From Methanosarcinales archaeon ex4572_44 (lineage in GTDB: Archaea > Halobacteriota > Methanosarcinia > Methanosarcinales > EX4572-44), in NCBI GenBank assembly GCA_002254825.2, contig NJEL02000033.1:1-17112 (forward strand): a stretch of DNA of 17,112 nucleotides, read 5' to 3'. The translations under genes were made by a program, and so were the position numbers. This document shows, in pieces, positions 7,768 through 15,395 of the stretch. How positions within the stretch are numbered: the first letter of the stretch is position 1; every line of letters starts with the position of its first letter. Below the pieces are notes generated by a model. That model was not told the origin of the DNA. It did not search any database and saw nothing but the letters and a program-made list of their open reading frames with translations.

Positions 7768-9902
7768 TAGAGTTTGATTATATAATTGAAAGAGATATGG
7801 GAAATGGCGAGATAGAGACATTTACACCTGATAAACTGCCTACCAAATTGCCTAATCTGGTATACATTGAAGGCCCCAATTCTTCTGGCAAAAGTACACT
7901 TTTACATATACTTGCATTAAGCATGTATGGGCATAAAAATAAAAAAATAAATCCTGCACTACGTAATAAGATGGATGCGCTTTTAGATGCACAACATCAA
8001 AAATTAACGTTTGAAACAAAAATAACAAACAAAGATGAAAGCCTGAAGATTATATCACGAAAAAAAGGAAAGGATAGTCCAGAGATAGTTTTGTTTGAAG
8101 GTAAAAATGGAGAAGGGGAAAAGCCGTTAAGTTTTGAAAGTTTCGAAAATAAATATAATTTAATCTATGATATTCCAGATAAACCAACAGAGAGATTGAA
8201 CCAACTCACTATAGAGATAAAAGAAGAACAGCAAAGATATGGAAACAAAGTAAGGGATTTAGAAGTTTATATTAGAAATATTATTACTAAAATTTCAGAA
8301 TCCAGAGATCAAAAACGAATAGATGATTTAAAAACCAAATTAAAACAAATTGAAAAAGAAAAAAAACAATTAGAGAAAGACAAAATACATTCACAAAAAA
8401 TATTAGAGATCTTGAAAAAGTATATGTGTTGCAGGTATCTTGATGAATATCTTGATAAAGAACAAGCTCTTTCAGAAGAGATTAAAATTCTTGAAAGTAA
8501 ACGAGCAAGCAGAACTCAAGTTAGCAGGAGATTCACAACCCAATATACTAACTCAAAAAATGAAATCAATAAATCACTTGATAAGATGGACACTCAATTT
8601 CGCACTGCAACTACCTTATTAAATAGTTTACTGCCAGCAAAAGAACGACATCATCTGAGTGTTTGGAAACGAATAAACTTAAATGGTGCTATTAACGACT
8701 ATGTGTTTGATGAAAATTTGGAAAGAGAAATTATTCATTTCATTAATGTTTTAAGCGAGATGAAAACTCGTGAAGAGTCAAACGAATCATTAAAAGAAGC
8801 TATGATTATTTCAGATTTAATCAAATTCTTGAGCGAATATGAAAATTCAGAAATTATTTTGCCAGGGGTGGAAATAAGTTTAGTTGAGTTTATTAAAGCT
8901 CTTAAAGGGAAAAATAAAAAAAATCAAGAATTGATAGAGCGATTGAATAACTTAGATTCTGCAAAAAAATTGCTAACTGAATTAGATGGCTCAAGGCAAA
9001 CTATCGAAAAAGAGCTTTCGAGACTAAAAATGCTGGCTGAAAAAGAAGAAGAACATTCAGATACGACTTCTGAAATGGATAACATTGAAAAAGAACTCTC
9101 TAAACTACAAAACCGTAAGAAATCGATTGATACTAAATTAGATATTTATGTAGCTAGTATGGATGAATATCCTGATGTTGATGACCAAAACTTAAAAATG
9201 AAGATCCGTGAACTGGAAAAAAACAAAGAGTTAACACCATATTTTAGGTATAATGAGGACCAATTGGCTGAAAAGATTCACGAGTTAGAAAAGAGTTTGA
9301 AATCTTTAAATGAGGATATAGTCACTAAAGAATTCTATATAAGAGACTATGAGAGAGACATCAGAAGATTAGAAGAAAAAGAACCTCATAAATATCAGCC
9401 TTATGTAAATGAACTAAATCAGTTATTCCAAAAAACGGGTCATATTAGCCAAAAATTATTGAAAGAGTATAATGAAAATATTTCTGTGTTGATAAAAAAT
9501 GACTTGAAAAACCAGAGACTAAAAGATGATAAAAATAAAAAATATTTTTATGAGGTTTCAAAATATCTTGCGAGACGGATTGGAACATTTCATCATATAG
9601 ATAAAGATTATAAAGCTGTTACTGTAGATTTGATTTCTGGCAAAATTTCAACGGAAGATGGTAAAATAATCCAACTTATAGATATGGGTACTGGTCAGAG
9701 TCAAAGCACATATCTTTTAGGGCTACTGAATACAAAAGACGATAATCGCAAGATTATAGCACTTTTTGACGAAGTTGCCATGATGGATAGTACATCTTTG
9801 GAGCCTATTTATCAAAAATTCAGAGAACTTTATGAAACAGATCGCTTACTTGCAGGAATTGTAGTGCAAAAAGCAGACGAAGTAAGTATCATACCAATAT
9901 AG
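7764..9902 (+). CDS. SMC/Rad50-like coiled-coil ATPase
   Basis: This 712-residue protein has a split ABC ATPase head joined by a long coiled coil, the plan of SMC, Rad50 and RecN proteins that tether or bend DNA. Walker A GPNSSGKST is at 37-45. Residues about 150-590 are mostly heptad-like and rich in K, E and L. The signature region reads DMGTGQSQS (about 640) where ABC proteins have LSGGQ, and Walker B ends in LFDE (669-670). No CxxC zinc hook is seen; the only nearby cysteines are a CC pair near 216, so it is not Rad50 itself. The coil is shorter than in true SMC proteins. ATG 7764 is preferred over 7758 because GAGG (7753-7756) then has seven-base spacing, and the start overlaps the small gene by four bases. 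The next gene starts ten bases after its stop. Its role in this operon is unknown. Confidence 0.85.
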   Translation: MIEFDYIIERDMGNGEIETFTPDKLPTKLPNLVYIEGPNSSGKSTLLHILALSMYGHKNKKINPALRNKMDALLDAQHQKLTFETKITNKDESLKIISRKKGKDSPEIVLFEGKNGEGEKPLSFESFENKYNLIYDIPDKPTERLNQLTIEIKEEQQRYGNKVRDLEVYIRNIITKISESRDQKRIDDLKTKLKQIEKEKKQLEKDKIHSQKILEILKKYMCCRYLDEYLDKEQALSEEIKILESKRASRTQVSRRFTTQYTNSKNEINKSLDKMDTQFRTATTLLNSLLPAKERHHLSVWKRINLNGAINDYVFDENLEREIIHFINVLSEMKTREESNESLKEAMIISDLIKFLSEYENSEIILPGVEISLVEFIKALKGKNKKNQELIERLNNLDSAKKLLTELDGSRQTIEKELSRLKMLAEKEEEHSDTTSEMDNIEKELSKLQNRKKSIDTKLDIYVASMDEYPDVDDQNLKMKIRELEKNKELTPYFRYNEDQLAEKIHELEKSLKSLNEDIVTKEFYIRDYERDIRRLEEKEPHKYQPYVNELNQLFQKTGHISQKLLKEYNENISVLIKNDLKNQRLKDDKNKKYFYEVSKYLARRIGTFHHIDKDYKAVTVDLISGKISTEDGKIIQLIDMGTGQSQSTYLLGLLNTKDDNRKIIALFDEVAMMDSTSLEPIYQKFRELYETDRLLAGIVVQKADEVSIIPI

Positions 9903-9912
9903 GTGTTGCAGC

Positions 9913-10821
9913 ATGGATGATAGTGTAAAATATTATCTAAATAAATTTTATGATACATTATATACTAATGCAGAGCTCGAAGAGAAATTAAGAAACAAAT
10001 CACTAATAATAACTTTTCTTGAAAATACAAAAAATACAATATACAAACTTATGAGCGATTCTTCTAAGTCTTCTGCTAAAATCCCAACTAACGTGCTTAA
10101 TTCTCTTTTAGCAGAGGGTTTAATTCAAAACACTGACGAAATTGACACTTACACAATTACTGCAAAAGGAGTTTGGATGGTTGAAAATGAAAGGGGCACG
10201 TTAGATGAAAAATCTTTAATATCCTACATTAACGATAGGTATTTTGTTTACAGTAACAGAAAACCTCTTACAGAGAAGGAAAAAGTCATACTTTTTTCAA
10301 TGATAGCTGCAAGAACTTTTTCAAAGGACTCTTCAATTGATTTGAAAGAAGATTATGATGGTAAATTAGCAGATACTTGGAAAGAAATTATCGATGAATC
10401 ATGTGAAAAATTGTTAGAACTATCTGTTATTTCAAAGAAGACTAAAGACACTTTTTATGGGAAATCTGGAAATGAACACGTGGTAAGTGGGCTTTTTAGG
10501 CGCAATAATGATCTCCCCCGGAAAACTAAAGGCATATATACCGCGCCAGGCACAAGAAAATATTATTTAGATCTTTATAATAATTCTAAGCTTTCTGATG
10601 AAAAACTAAGCTACTTATTTTGGCAAATTTTTAATGGAAAGCTCTCAGAAACTTCAAGAAAAGAAGTTATAAATTTTTGCAATAAAATATCTAACAATAA
10701 AAGTATTTTTATTTTCGATATGTCAAAACATATTTTTTCAATGCCGAAATATGATACGGTTATTAAGGATTGTCTTATCGATTCGATTCTTTCAAAGAGG
10801 AAATGGGAAATTAGGGCTTAA
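9913..10821 (+). CDS. Winged-helix protein of unknown function, possible partner of the SMC-like ATPase
   Basis: I do not recognise a family for this 302-residue protein. Residues about 30-95 read as a winged helix: helices KSLIITFLENTK and PTNVLNSLLAEGLI, then the wing-like DTYTITAKGVWMVE. The middle is helical and charged, and the C-terminal third (about 210-302) is a second helical or mixed region with IFIFDMSKHIF. It has no nuclease, ATPase or membrane signature. GGTG (9902-9905) is seven bases before ATG 9913, and the gene is the last in the tight run. SMC-type ATPases usually work with winged-helix kleisin or KITE subunits, so a partner role is plausible but inferred only from position and fold. 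It could instead be a DNA-binding regulator of the operon. Confidence 0.7.
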   Translation: MDDSVKYYLNKFYDTLYTNAELEEKLRNKSLIITFLENTKNTIYKLMSDSSKSSAKIPTNVLNSLLAEGLIQNTDEIDTYTITAKGVWMVENERGTLDEKSLISYINDRYFVYSNRKPLTEKEKVILFSMIAARTFSKDSSIDLKEDYDGKLADTWKEIIDESCEKLLELSVISKKTKDTFYGKSGNEHVVSGLFRRNNDLPRKTKGIYTAPGTRKYYLDLYNNSKLSDEKLSYLFWQIFNGKLSETSRKEVINFCNKISNNKSIFIFDMSKHIFSMPKYDTVIKDCLIDSILSKRKWEIRA

Positions 10822-10926
10822 AGTATAAATGCTTGCAAGAGAGAATGATTATGACACCACTAAATCCGTGCTAACATATGTTTTTGAAAGAACACACAAA
10901 TTACTACTAAACCAAATGAGAGTTTC
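10819..10926 (+). promoter_or_regulatory. Possible promoter of the D12 methyltransferase
   Basis: In the 105-base gap after the five-gene run, AAGTATAAATG (10820-10830) resembles an archaeal TATA box. It would start a transcript near 10850, some 75 bases before the methyltransferase. The methylase could thus be expressed on its own, ahead of any nuclease. Weak evidence. Confidence 0.3.
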
Positions 10927-11739
10927 ATGAAACATATTAACTACACAGCATTACGGTTTCCAGGAGGAAAAACAAGAGCATTAAAGCAGATATTGCCAAT
11001 TATACCTACCGATTTCATCGAATTTAGAGAGCCGATGGTGGGAGGCGGTTCTGTATTCTTTGCCTTAAAGCAGAAATGTCCTGAAAGAAAATTCTGGATA
11101 AATGATATCAATGAGGACTTATACCTATTTTGGAAATACCGTAAAACCGACTCTGATAGACTCATCAAAGAAATTAAGAAAATTAAAGAACGAACTGATG
11201 ACGGCCAGAAACTTTTCTTAGAACTAACCGACCCCAATAAAAAATTTACAGAATTTGAAAGAGCAGTTCGTTTTTTCATATTGAACAGAATCACTTTTTC
11301 AGGTACTGTCGAATCAGGAGGTTACTCAAAACAATCATTCGAAAAAAGATTTACTGATTCCACGATCGGACTTTTATCAGATAGTGAACACATGTTAAAA
11401 AACGTAAAAATCACAAATTTGGATTATGAAAAAGTAATCAACAAAAAAGGAAAGAATATATTCATATTTCTGGATCCTCCATATCTATCAAAGAGTAAAT
11501 CAAAACTGTACGGAAAAAATGGAAAGCTACATACGTCATTCGACCATGAAAGATTCGCAAGAAATATGGAAAAATGCAAACACAAATGGCTTATCACTTA
11601 TGACAATTGCCAAGAAATAAAGGAATTGTTTCCTTTTGCCAATATTTATGAATGGGAATTACGATATGGTATGAACAACTATAAACAAAAGTCAGTTTCT
11701 AAAGGACAAGAATTGTTTATATCAAATTATGAAATCTAA
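10927..11739 (+). CDS. D12-class (Dam-like) adenine-N6 DNA methyltransferase
   Basis: This 270-residue enzyme should methylate adenine N6 in a short DNA site, using S-adenosylmethionine. It has the D12 (alpha-class) layout: LRFPGGKTRAL (9-19), EPMVGGGSVFF (35-45), the long insert that forms the target recognition domain with FFILNRITFSG (116-126), and catalytic FLDPPYL (181-187). The end, ELRYGMNNYKQ followed by ELFISNY, is also typical. The length matches Dam and DpnM. No restriction nuclease gene is next to it, so it is either an orphan or the modification arm of the upstream nurA-herA-SMC operon. Composition matches that operon, not the native genes. The recognition sequence cannot be read from the protein. 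Confidence 0.85.
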   Translation: MKHINYTALRFPGGKTRALKQILPIIPTDFIEFREPMVGGGSVFFALKQKCPERKFWINDINEDLYLFWKYRKTDSDRLIKEIKKIKERTDDGQKLFLELTDPNKKFTEFERAVRFFILNRITFSGTVESGGYSKQSFEKRFTDSTIGLLSDSEHMLKNVKITNLDYEKVINKKGKNIFIFLDPPYLSKSKSKLYGKNGKLHTSFDHERFARNMEKCKHKWLITYDNCQEIKELFPFANIYEWELRYGMNNYKQKSVSKGQELFISNYEI

Positions 11740-11779
11740 TATCTTTTATAATAAAATGTAGAATAATGACAGATGATAA

Positions 11780-12130
11780 CTTTTTACCGTTAATTTTGAT
11801 ATATTGCTCATCATAGCAGTAATATCCAGAATAATCTGGTATATGGTTATTGATTCTCGTTCCATCCCAGATTTTTATCCAGTTATTTATCCACTGGTGT
11901 GAGGGTGAGATTCCAAAGAACGTATGTAGATCTTCCTCTAGTTTTCACAAGGAACGGTAGCCTGTTTTGACTAAACCATTTGTTTTCTCCTTGAGTATCG
12001 ATGCGTATCGATGATTCGGTTCTATGATTGAGTTATAACTGGTTACAAACCGTTTACTATAACTACACTTTTGTAGAGGTATCTCCTCAACAGAGATTCT
12101 GCAATCTCCAAGACTTGGAAAAATGGTTTA
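11780..12130 (-). mobile_element. Transposase remnant, N-terminal part up to the first catalytic aspartate
   Basis: On the minus strand, one frame from about 12130 gives CRISVEEIPLQKCSYSKRFV, a degenerate zinc-ribbon-like start, then SYNSIIEPNHRYASILKEK, one internal TGA at 11947-11945, then DLHTFFGISPSHQWINNWIK, and IPDYSGYYCYDEQYIKINGK. The YDEQYIKINGKK block is the first-aspartate region of an archaeal DDE transposase family. Resemblance stops after INGKK, near 11785, where the cassette's methyltransferase end begins. Together with the C-terminal part at 4592-4873 this looks like one split element. The hisD promoter starts at its right edge. Confidence 0.65.
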
Positions 12131-12163
12131 TATAATAAATACATTCTCTGAAGCCCGAGAAAC
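12127..12163 (+). promoter_or_regulatory. Promoter of hisD
   Basis: A strong TATA box TTTATATAATA (12127-12137) lies about 33 bases before ATG 12164, which has no ribosome binding site. A leader of only a few bases is expected. Confidence 0.55.
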
Positions 12164-13361
12164 ATGCTGATTAAATACCTTTCAGAACTGAGCCAGATGG
12201 AACTTGAAAATCTCCTTTGATGCGCTAAGGGAGTATACGAGAAAATTTGACCACGCAGAACTGACCGAGATAGCGGTAACCCCTGAGGAGATGACAAATG
12301 CCCTTCACGCGATCGATCAACGATTGTTTGAACATCTGCAAAGGGCAGCCGCGAACATCAGAGAATTTCACGAAAAACAGAAAACTAGTGACTGGTACAC
12401 GGAGATCAGCGACGGAATAACACTCGGGCAGAAAATAACCCCTCTTAAACGGATTGGCGCCTACGTGCCAGGTGGCAGAGCCGCATACCCGAGCACTGCA
12501 CTCATGACGATCATACCCGCAAAGGTTGCAGGCGTAAGCGAAGTTTTTGTGTGCACGCCACCACAACCAGACACGGGCATACACCCTGCAACACTTGCAG
12601 CATGCCATGTTGCAGGAGCAGACCAAGTATTCAAAGCAGGGGGTGTCCAAGCAATTGCTGCAATGGTATATGGCACCAAAACAATACCGAGAGTCGACAA
12701 AATAGTTGGGCCTGGAAACGCTTATGTTACGACGGCAAAGACGATTGTCCGTGAAGAGTGCGAGATCGACTTTCCAGCAGGACCAAGCGAGGTGCTCATA
12801 ATAGCAGACGAAACAGCAAGGCCAGAAAACGTGGCGTGGGACATGCTCGCACAATGCGAACACGACCCGAGTGCAATCGCAATCCTTGCCACAACATCAC
12901 CCCGGCTTGCAGCAAAAGTGGAAGAGGTGATCAACAGAGAACTAAAAGATTGCGAGCGGAGAGAGATAATCATAGAATCGCTCAAACACTCCGCAATACT
13001 CAAAGCCACAACACTGGATGAATGCATCAGATTTTCAAACCGATTCGCACCAGAACACCTCCAGATCATAACCCAACGACCCGAAGAGATCCTTGAAAAA
13101 ACCGAACATGCAGGTTCTATATTCATTGGAAACAACACACCGACAACAGCAGGCGACTACGCCTCAGGCACAAATCATGTACTGCCAACAGCCGGGCACG
13201 CCAGGGTTTACTCAGGACTCAACACAGACCATTTCATCAAAAAAACAACCATCCAGATAATAAACAAGAAAGGACTCGCAACACTCAAAGAGACGATCAC
13301 CACCCTCGCAGAAGCAGAAGGACTCTACGCACACGCAAAAGCAATACGAGCACGATTTTGA
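12164..13361 (+). pseudogene. hisD: Histidinol dehydrogenase with an internal deletion and frame change near the N-terminus
   Basis: HisD carries out the last two oxidations of histidine synthesis, histidinol to histidine with NAD. The family start MLIKYLSELSQMELENLL is read from ATG 12164 but meets TGA at 12218-12220. The rest resumes in another frame at DALREYTRKFD (about 12221) and runs intact to 13361. About 25-30 residues that normally link ENLL to EALREY are absent. The core keeps IGAYVPGGRAAYPS, VDKIVGPGNAYV, GPSEVL, QCEHD (zinc Q and H), APEHL (catalytic E and H), AGDYASGTNHVLPT and the final YAHA. A TTG at 12204 could start a shortened protein in the second frame, but without the N-terminal helices. 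Either a decayed gene or an assembly deletion. Histidine synthesis would need another copy if the damage is real. Confidence 0.85.
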
Positions 13362-13390
13362 GGATTAATTTTCATAATCCTTATTTTTTT
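13361..13390 (+). terminator. Hairpin plus T-tract after hisD
   Basis: AGGATTA (13361-13367) pairs with TAATCCT (13375-13381) over a 7-base loop and is followed by TATTTTTTT. This is a typical terminator shape, and it begins at the last base of the hisD stop. Confidence 0.6.
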
Positions 13391-13599
13391 AGGATTTTCG
13401 GTTTTATGTGTGTATTTTTCATTGGAGTTTTTTTATTGGTTTGTTTTGTAAGTCCAACATGTAAAAGTGGAACGAAAGAGCATTTACACGCTTTTTCACG
13501 CTGTGTACCTTATAAAATCATCACTGCACAGTAAAAACTACAGACAGAGATTTTTATACCCAAATTTCCACACTCAACTAAGAAAAGAAACAATGGAGG
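13391..13599. other. Convergent intergenic region between hisD and the DUF89 gene
   Basis: No gene is supported here. The plus strand is strongly G+T-rich at first (13391-13460), i.e. it has the skew expected of the minus-strand DUF89 transcript. Two TATA-like spots on the plus strand (near 13510 and 13551) could start an antisense or small RNA, but nothing confirms one. Confidence 0.4.
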
Positions 13600-14466
13600 T
13601 TAAATCTCTATTTTTGCGATAAGGTCTCCTTTTGCAGTTGGAACTGATTCTGCTACTGGCTTGCATTTTGCCTGCATGAGGTATGCTATTGGTCTGTAGT
13701 TGTGTTCTGTCAGGCTTTCGTAGTTTGCCATGCCCTTGCTGATGATGATATCTGCACTCTCGATAGCAACTCTCACTTCATCAGGCACTTCTTTCATGCA
13801 TATTCCCACCGCGTTGCTGCCGGTCGTGAGCACTCTATCCACCTGTTTTTCTATTCCGAGGTTTTGCACGTCTTCTATTGTGGCGTCGTTCAGGATTGGT
13901 GCACCTCGCACGACGAGTGTGATCGTGCCACCGAGTGCATGTATCTGTTCAAAGAGCAGTGTGTCAAGAACGATTTCTCCACAGTTGTCCGTCAAGTAGG
14001 TCACGTCCCCGCTTGCAAGTTTTCTTATCTCATCTGTGTCGTCGATTGCAAGTCCGTTTGCTCCAAGCTCTTTGAAGACTTTGTTGAAGTTCGCTATCGG
14101 TGCTTTAAACCCTTGGACTCCAAAGTCAAGGGTGTTTCCGATGGTAACTGCAACAACAGCATCTCTAAAAGGGTCCTCTGACTCTCTGATCTGGTTCTTC
14201 ACAGAAGGCAGCAGTCTGAGTGCCGCAGTGTTGCTCAGTTTCTTCAGTTCGAGGTAAGGATCGGAGTCATTCAGGGTTTCATAGACTTCCCTGTGCACCT
14301 GTGTTGAGATCACGTTAGTAGATCTCTCTTTTTCGAAGGTTGAAGCGAGCACTCTGAGTCCAGTCTTCAGTGCCTGCATCTGGAGTTCGTAATCATCTGT
14401 CGAGAGTGCTGCTTCAAATTGCACTCTGGATAGTAGGCATGCTGCACACTGTGGAGCGGGTTTCAT
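13600..14466 (-). CDS. DUF89 / ARMT1-like damage-control phosphatase family protein (archaeal type)
   Basis: DUF89 proteins are metal-dependent phosphatases thought to remove damaged or surplus phosphometabolites; the archaeal substrate is not established. The 288-residue protein starts MKPAPQCAACLLSR with a CxxC typical of the archaeal subgroup, and has GNTLDFG (110-116), the metal-site motif TDNCGEIVLD (159-168; D160 and N161), VVRGAPILND (185-194) and SKGMANYE (243-250). All expected motifs are present and the frame is whole. It follows ccmC on the same strand with an 18-base gap and its own GGTGAT four bases before the ATG, so it is read as a second gene of that operon. A link to cytochrome maturation is only positional. 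Confidence 0.88.
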   Translation of the reverse strand: MKPAPQCAACLLSRVQFEAALSTDDYELQMQALKTGLRVLASTFEKERSTNVISTQVHREVYETLNDSDPYLELKKLSNTAALRLLPSVKNQIRESEDPFRDAVVAVTIGNTLDFGVQGFKAPIANFNKVFKELGANGLAIDDTDEIRKLASGDVTYLTDNCGEIVLDTLLFEQIHALGGTITLVVRGAPILNDATIEDVQNLGIEKQVDRVLTTGSNAVGICMKEVPDEVRVAIESADIIISKGMANYESLTEHNYRPIAYLMQAKCKPVAESVPTAKGDLIAKIEI

Positions 14467-14484
14467 CTGATCACCATTTAATCA

Positions 14485-15246
14485 CTACTGATAGTTTACA
14501 GTCTTCTCTCTCTTCAATTCTTCTATTTCATCTCGTACCTCTTCGTTCTCGACACGAAAGAGTATCAGGGTTGCTGCCAATGTGATATAAGCAGCAAAGT
14601 TCACCGCTAGTGGGAGTATCACTTCTGTGCCACTGATGCCACCCCCACCTATCACAAGTGGGTGGTGTGCCCTCCACAATCGGATCGAAAGAAAACTCAA
14701 TGGCACACAGATAAATCCAATGACCCCAAACACCGCAGATAGTCTCGCCCGCTTCTCAGGTTCTTCTATAGCCTGACGCACCATAAAATAAGAAAGATAG
14801 ATCAGGAGCAGGACAAGAGACGTGGTAAGCCTCACATCCCAGAGCCAATAGACCCCCCATGCGTTCTTCGCCCAGATAGACCCACTTATCAAAGTGAGCG
14901 CTGCAAAGACCACACCAACCTCGCCTGCAGAAGATGCACGAAAATCCCACAACCGTGCACTCGAATGCCCCCCCTTGTTCAGCCCTCCCCGTTCAAGGCG
15001 AAGATAGATTAGGTTCGATACAAACAGAACCCCAAAAGCCAGGTACGTCGTAATAGCAATGGGCAGGTGAAAATAGAAGATCTTAAAACTATCCTGATAA
15101 TTCTGCCATTCTTGCTCGCTCATAAAAGACCCACGCTCACCCGCATCAACAGGCACAGGCGCAGTACAAAAAATCATGAAACTTGCACACACAACAAAGA
15201 GAATTGACAGAACAATTAAGATCCGTTTAACCAAGACGCCGACCAT
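14485..15246 (-). CDS. ccmC: CcmC-like haem handling protein for cytochrome c maturation
   Basis: CcmC passes haem to the chaperone CcmE in system I cytochrome c biogenesis. The 253-residue membrane protein has about six hydrophobic segments (near 8-28, 57-80, 108-124, 141-158, 170-188, 209-231). Its tryptophan-rich haem motif WAKNAWGVYWLWDVRLT is at 125-141, and histidines that could ligate haem are at 60 (IFYFHLP) and 194-195 (RAHHP). The ending is charged and faces one side. ATG 15246 gives the normal family length; the frame stays open further upstream into the glycyl-tRNA synthetase gene on the other strand, which I take as chance. No strong ribosome binding site is seen, so TTG or GTG codons just upstream remain possible. 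It is divergent from the synthetase gene and leads the DUF89 gene. Other ccm genes are not in the window. Confidence 0.88.
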   Translation of the reverse strand: MVGVLVKRILIVLSILFVVCASFMIFCTAPVPVDAGERGSFMSEQEWQNYQDSFKIFYFHLPIAITTYLAFGVLFVSNLIYLRLERGGLNKGGHSSARLWDFRASSAGEVGVVFAALTLISGSIWAKNAWGVYWLWDVRLTTSLVLLLIYLSYFMVRQAIEEPEKRARLSAVFGVIGFICVPLSFLSIRLWRAHHPLVIGGGGISGTEVILPLAVNFAAYITLAATLILFRVENEEVRDEIEELKREKTVNYQ

Positions 15247-15329
15247 CAACCACGTGCTATGATCCACATTCCATAAAAATCCTTTCTGCCCTTGCGCAAG
15301 TGTTAAATGGTCTTCAGTGATAAACCTGC

Positions 15330-15359
15330 AATCACAAAATTGAGAATCACAAAAGTGAC
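15330..15359. repeat. Tandem 15-base direct repeat between ccmC and glyS
   Basis: Two adjacent 15-mers, aatcacaaaattgag and aatcacaaaagtgac, match at 12-13 positions. They lie in the divergent intergenic region, where they could bind a regulator of either gene. Two copies only, so chance is possible. Confidence 0.4.
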
Positions 15360-15385
15360 TGACAAGAGAATAAATAGTGACATTC

Positions 15386-15390
15386 GAGGT
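15386..15390 (+). promoter_or_regulatory. Ribosome binding site of glyS
   Basis: GAGGT sits five bases before GTG 15396. This supports a GTG start for the synthetase, since no in-frame ATG is near. Confidence 0.55.
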
Positions 15391-15395
15391 GTTTT

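Larger units (their letters stand above)
4880..11780 (+). mobile_element. Acquired cassette: nurA, herA, small gene, SMC-like, winged-helix and D12 methylase genes
   Basis: The block is AT-rich, has no base-skew gradient, is coded on one strand and is bordered by same-strand pieces of one decayed transposase. Boundaries are approximate (left about 4880-4970, right about 11740-11785). I found no integrase, tRNA site or clear direct repeat at the ends. The transposase pieces on the two sides are complementary rather than duplicate, so the cassette entered an existing element; it was not moved as a composite transposon between two full copies. Confidence 0.55.

Noticed and set aside
4970..11760. 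Target-site duplication at the cassette ends
   Set aside because: Only short A+T-rich matches such as ataaaat occur on both sides; chance is sufficient.
4599..12160. Terminal inverted repeats of the split insertion sequence
   Set aside because: Only GGCTT-like scraps match between the outer ends near 4600 and 12155, which is too little to call.
13592..13621. A tiny plus-strand frame (MEVKSLFLR) behind a TATA-like box and overlapping a GGAGG
   Set aside because: It has nine residues and overlaps the DUF89 end; nothing supports expression.
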